Shown here: piece by piece, positions 63,029 through 64,000 of the stretch
Position numbering within the stretch: the stretch's first letter is position 1
How the letters are laid out: every line of letters starts with the position of its first letter
Assembly: GCA_963832445.1 (NCBI GenBank)
Contig: CAWHUM010000014.1
Span: forward strand, 248,001-312,000
Source: AWTP1-13 sp963832445
GTDB taxonomy: Bacteria > Pseudomonadota > Alphaproteobacteria > Rhizobiales > Hyphomicrobiaceae
Reading direction: 5' to 3'
Length of the DNA stretch: 64,000 bases
Notes under the pieces: model-generated
What the model was told of the DNA's origin: nothing
Databases searched by the model: none
The model's input: the letters and a program-made list of their open reading frames with translations, nothing else
Program-made: the position numbers and the translations under genes

Positions 63029-64000
63029 CTACGAGCGCGCCGCCCTGGCGTGACCCATGACGGCCAGCCTCTCGCTCGTTTCCCCTTCGCTCGTCACGAA
63101 CGCGCGGGCGTCCGCGCGGCAGATGGCACGCACCACGTCGCGGCCCATGGCCGCCACGATGGGCACTCCGGCGACGCCCGCCCACTGGCCCACCATGTAG
63201 AAGTTGCCGAGGCCCGGCAGGGTCTGGCTCAGCCGCCGGCCGGTGAACAGCGCCCGCGCCATGGCCGTGATGGGCGCACGGTAGCCGTGGCCGTTGCCGG
63301 TGAAGTGCAGGGTGGTCATCGGCGTTGCCACGTCCACCACCTCGATGTCCTGCCGCAGCCCGGGGAAGCGCTTCTCCAGCAGCGAGATCACGCTCTCGGC
63401 GATGCGACGCTTCTCCTCCCGATAGCGGTCGGGCGTGCGGCGCAGGTCTTCCCAGTACTTGAAACTGGTAGCCATCACGACCTTCAAGGCGGTCTTGCCC
63501 GCAGGCGCAAGGCTCGGATCGAAGCCGAACGGCTCCACGTACAGCCGATGCCGCACCTCGTTGGCGATGGTTACGGGTGCGTCGAGCGGCAGCACGATGG
63601 CGTGCGGCAGCTCCGACAGGTCGCGGGCCACGCCAAGCGAGACGTGGATGCCCATCTCGATGCGGTCCTCGGGCGCGCCGTAGTAGGCGCGGATCGCGGG
63701 GCTCGTGTAGCGGCCGCCCAGCATGCCGTAGATAGTCGTGTGCCCGTTGGCATTAGAGACGACGATGTCGGCGCGCTGCTCGCTCCCGTCGCTGAGCCGC
63801 ACGCCCACGGCGCGGTCGTTCTCGACCAGGATCGACTGCACGCGCGTGTGATAGCGAATGCTGCCGCCGAGCCCGACGAACCGCTTCTCCATGGCGCGGG
63901 CCAGTGCGATCGAGCCCCCCGCCGGCCAGCCGTAGTCGCCAATGTGCGTGCGGCTCAGAAACGTCAGCAGCATCACCATTGGAATCTGCGGCCAGTCGTA
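63029..64000 (-). CDS. CrtI-like FAD-dependent oxidoreductase (partial)
   Basis: The C-terminal 323 residues of a phytoene-desaturase-like flavoprotein; the coding frame stays open to the window edge (YDWPQIPMVML), so the N-terminal FAD-binding part lies outside. Visible: GGSIALARAMEKRFVGLGG, IVVSNANG, and the closing GLGNFYMVGQWAGVAGVPIVAAMGRDV, the FAD-contact segment of the family. Substrate unknown; carotenoid synthesis is only one possibility. Confidence 0.85.
   Translation of the reverse strand, partial: YDWPQIPMVMLLTFLSRTHIGDYGWPAGGSIALARAMEKRFVGLGGSIRYHTRVQSILVENDRAVGVRLSDGSEQRADIVVSNANGHTTIYGMLGGRYTSPAIRAYYGAPEDRIEMGIHVSLGVARDLSELPHAIVLPLDAPVTIANEVRHRLYVEPFGFDPSLAPAGKTALKVVMATSFKYWEDLRRTPDRYREEKRRIAESVISLLEKRFPGLRQDIEVVDVATPMTTLHFTGNGHGYRAPITAMARALFTGRRLSQTLPGLGNFYMVGQWAGVAGVPIVAAMGRDVVRAICRADARAFVTSEGETSERLAVMGHARAARS

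Noticed and set aside
1..64000. CRISPR arrays, tRNA and rRNA genes, prophage structural genes
   Set aside because: No regularly spaced direct repeats, tRNA arm signatures, rRNA core sequences or phage structural genes were seen in the window.

Overview
The window is about 64 kb of GC-rich DNA from an alphaproteobacterium, most likely of the order Hyphomicrobiales. The evidence is indirect: the gene families present (a DUF6460-like protein, a TIGR02186 protein paired with TauE, DUF2244, several Bug/TctC solute-binding proteins, an LptM-like lipoprotein next to lysA), frequent GTG starts, the succinylase route to lysine, and two ParB-binding parS sites of the alphaproteobacterial chromosomal type. 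I saw no rRNA, tRNA or CRISPR array. The parS pair suggests a chromosome, possibly near its replication origin.

Layout. 0-7.4 kb: metabolic genes read leftward (alpha/beta hydrolase, MetY, NrtS-like protein, DUF3237, HpcH/HpaI aldolase, RraA-like protein, Ldh-family dehydrogenase, EamA exporter), with the parS pair at 3.5 kb. 7.4-8.8 kb: a cobalt-type nitrile hydratase/thiocyanate hydrolase-like enzyme in three genes, its alpha-type subunit carrying a His-rich tail. 8.9-10.7 kb: a GmrSD-like DUF262/DUF1524 protein. 10.9-16.1 kb: pyrD, small proteins, and the ligase-associated helicase with PdeM. 16.3-20.7 kb: two solute-binding proteins, a cupin close to Mn hydroxynitrile lyases, and a TauE/SafE exporter with its TIGR02186 partner. 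21-26.2 kb: a TetR-controlled RND efflux operon with visible operators. 26.2-34.7 kb: a Sel1/PodJ-like membrane protein, YjbQ, an ICL/PEPM enzyme, an SDR, a sirtuin, DUF1993 and an oxidoreductase.

34.8-37.9 kb is the most unusual part. A complete transposon of about 3.06 kb has an IS1-like DDE transposase, 19-bp terminal inverted repeats (18/19 match) and an 8-bp target duplication. It carries five passenger genes: a tight three-gene operon with an XRE regulator behind a promoter/operator, and two small genes. It is inserted in a palindromic intergenic repeat between two divergent genes, the oxidoreductase and a uxaA-type dehydratase.

38-56.9 kb: uxaA, a truncated AlbA_2/HATPase gene, the lysine/arginine block (dapE, a membrane protein, dapD, argH, lptM, lysA, asd), SGNH hydrolase, Bug protein, DoxX, TlpA, a Hint-domain protein, a tandem pair of exported paralogues, succinate-semialdehyde dehydrogenase and an aminotransferase. 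57-64 kb: TTC38-like protein, endonuclease III, DUF2244, an EamA exporter, an Ada-like methyltransferase, and a CrtI-like oxidoreductase cut by the window end.

Four genes (sirtuin, SAF-type oxidoreductase, uxaA, second Bug protein) each carry one extra base in a short run of identical bases. Removing that base restores a full-length family product, so sequencing or assembly error is more likely than four real pseudogenes.
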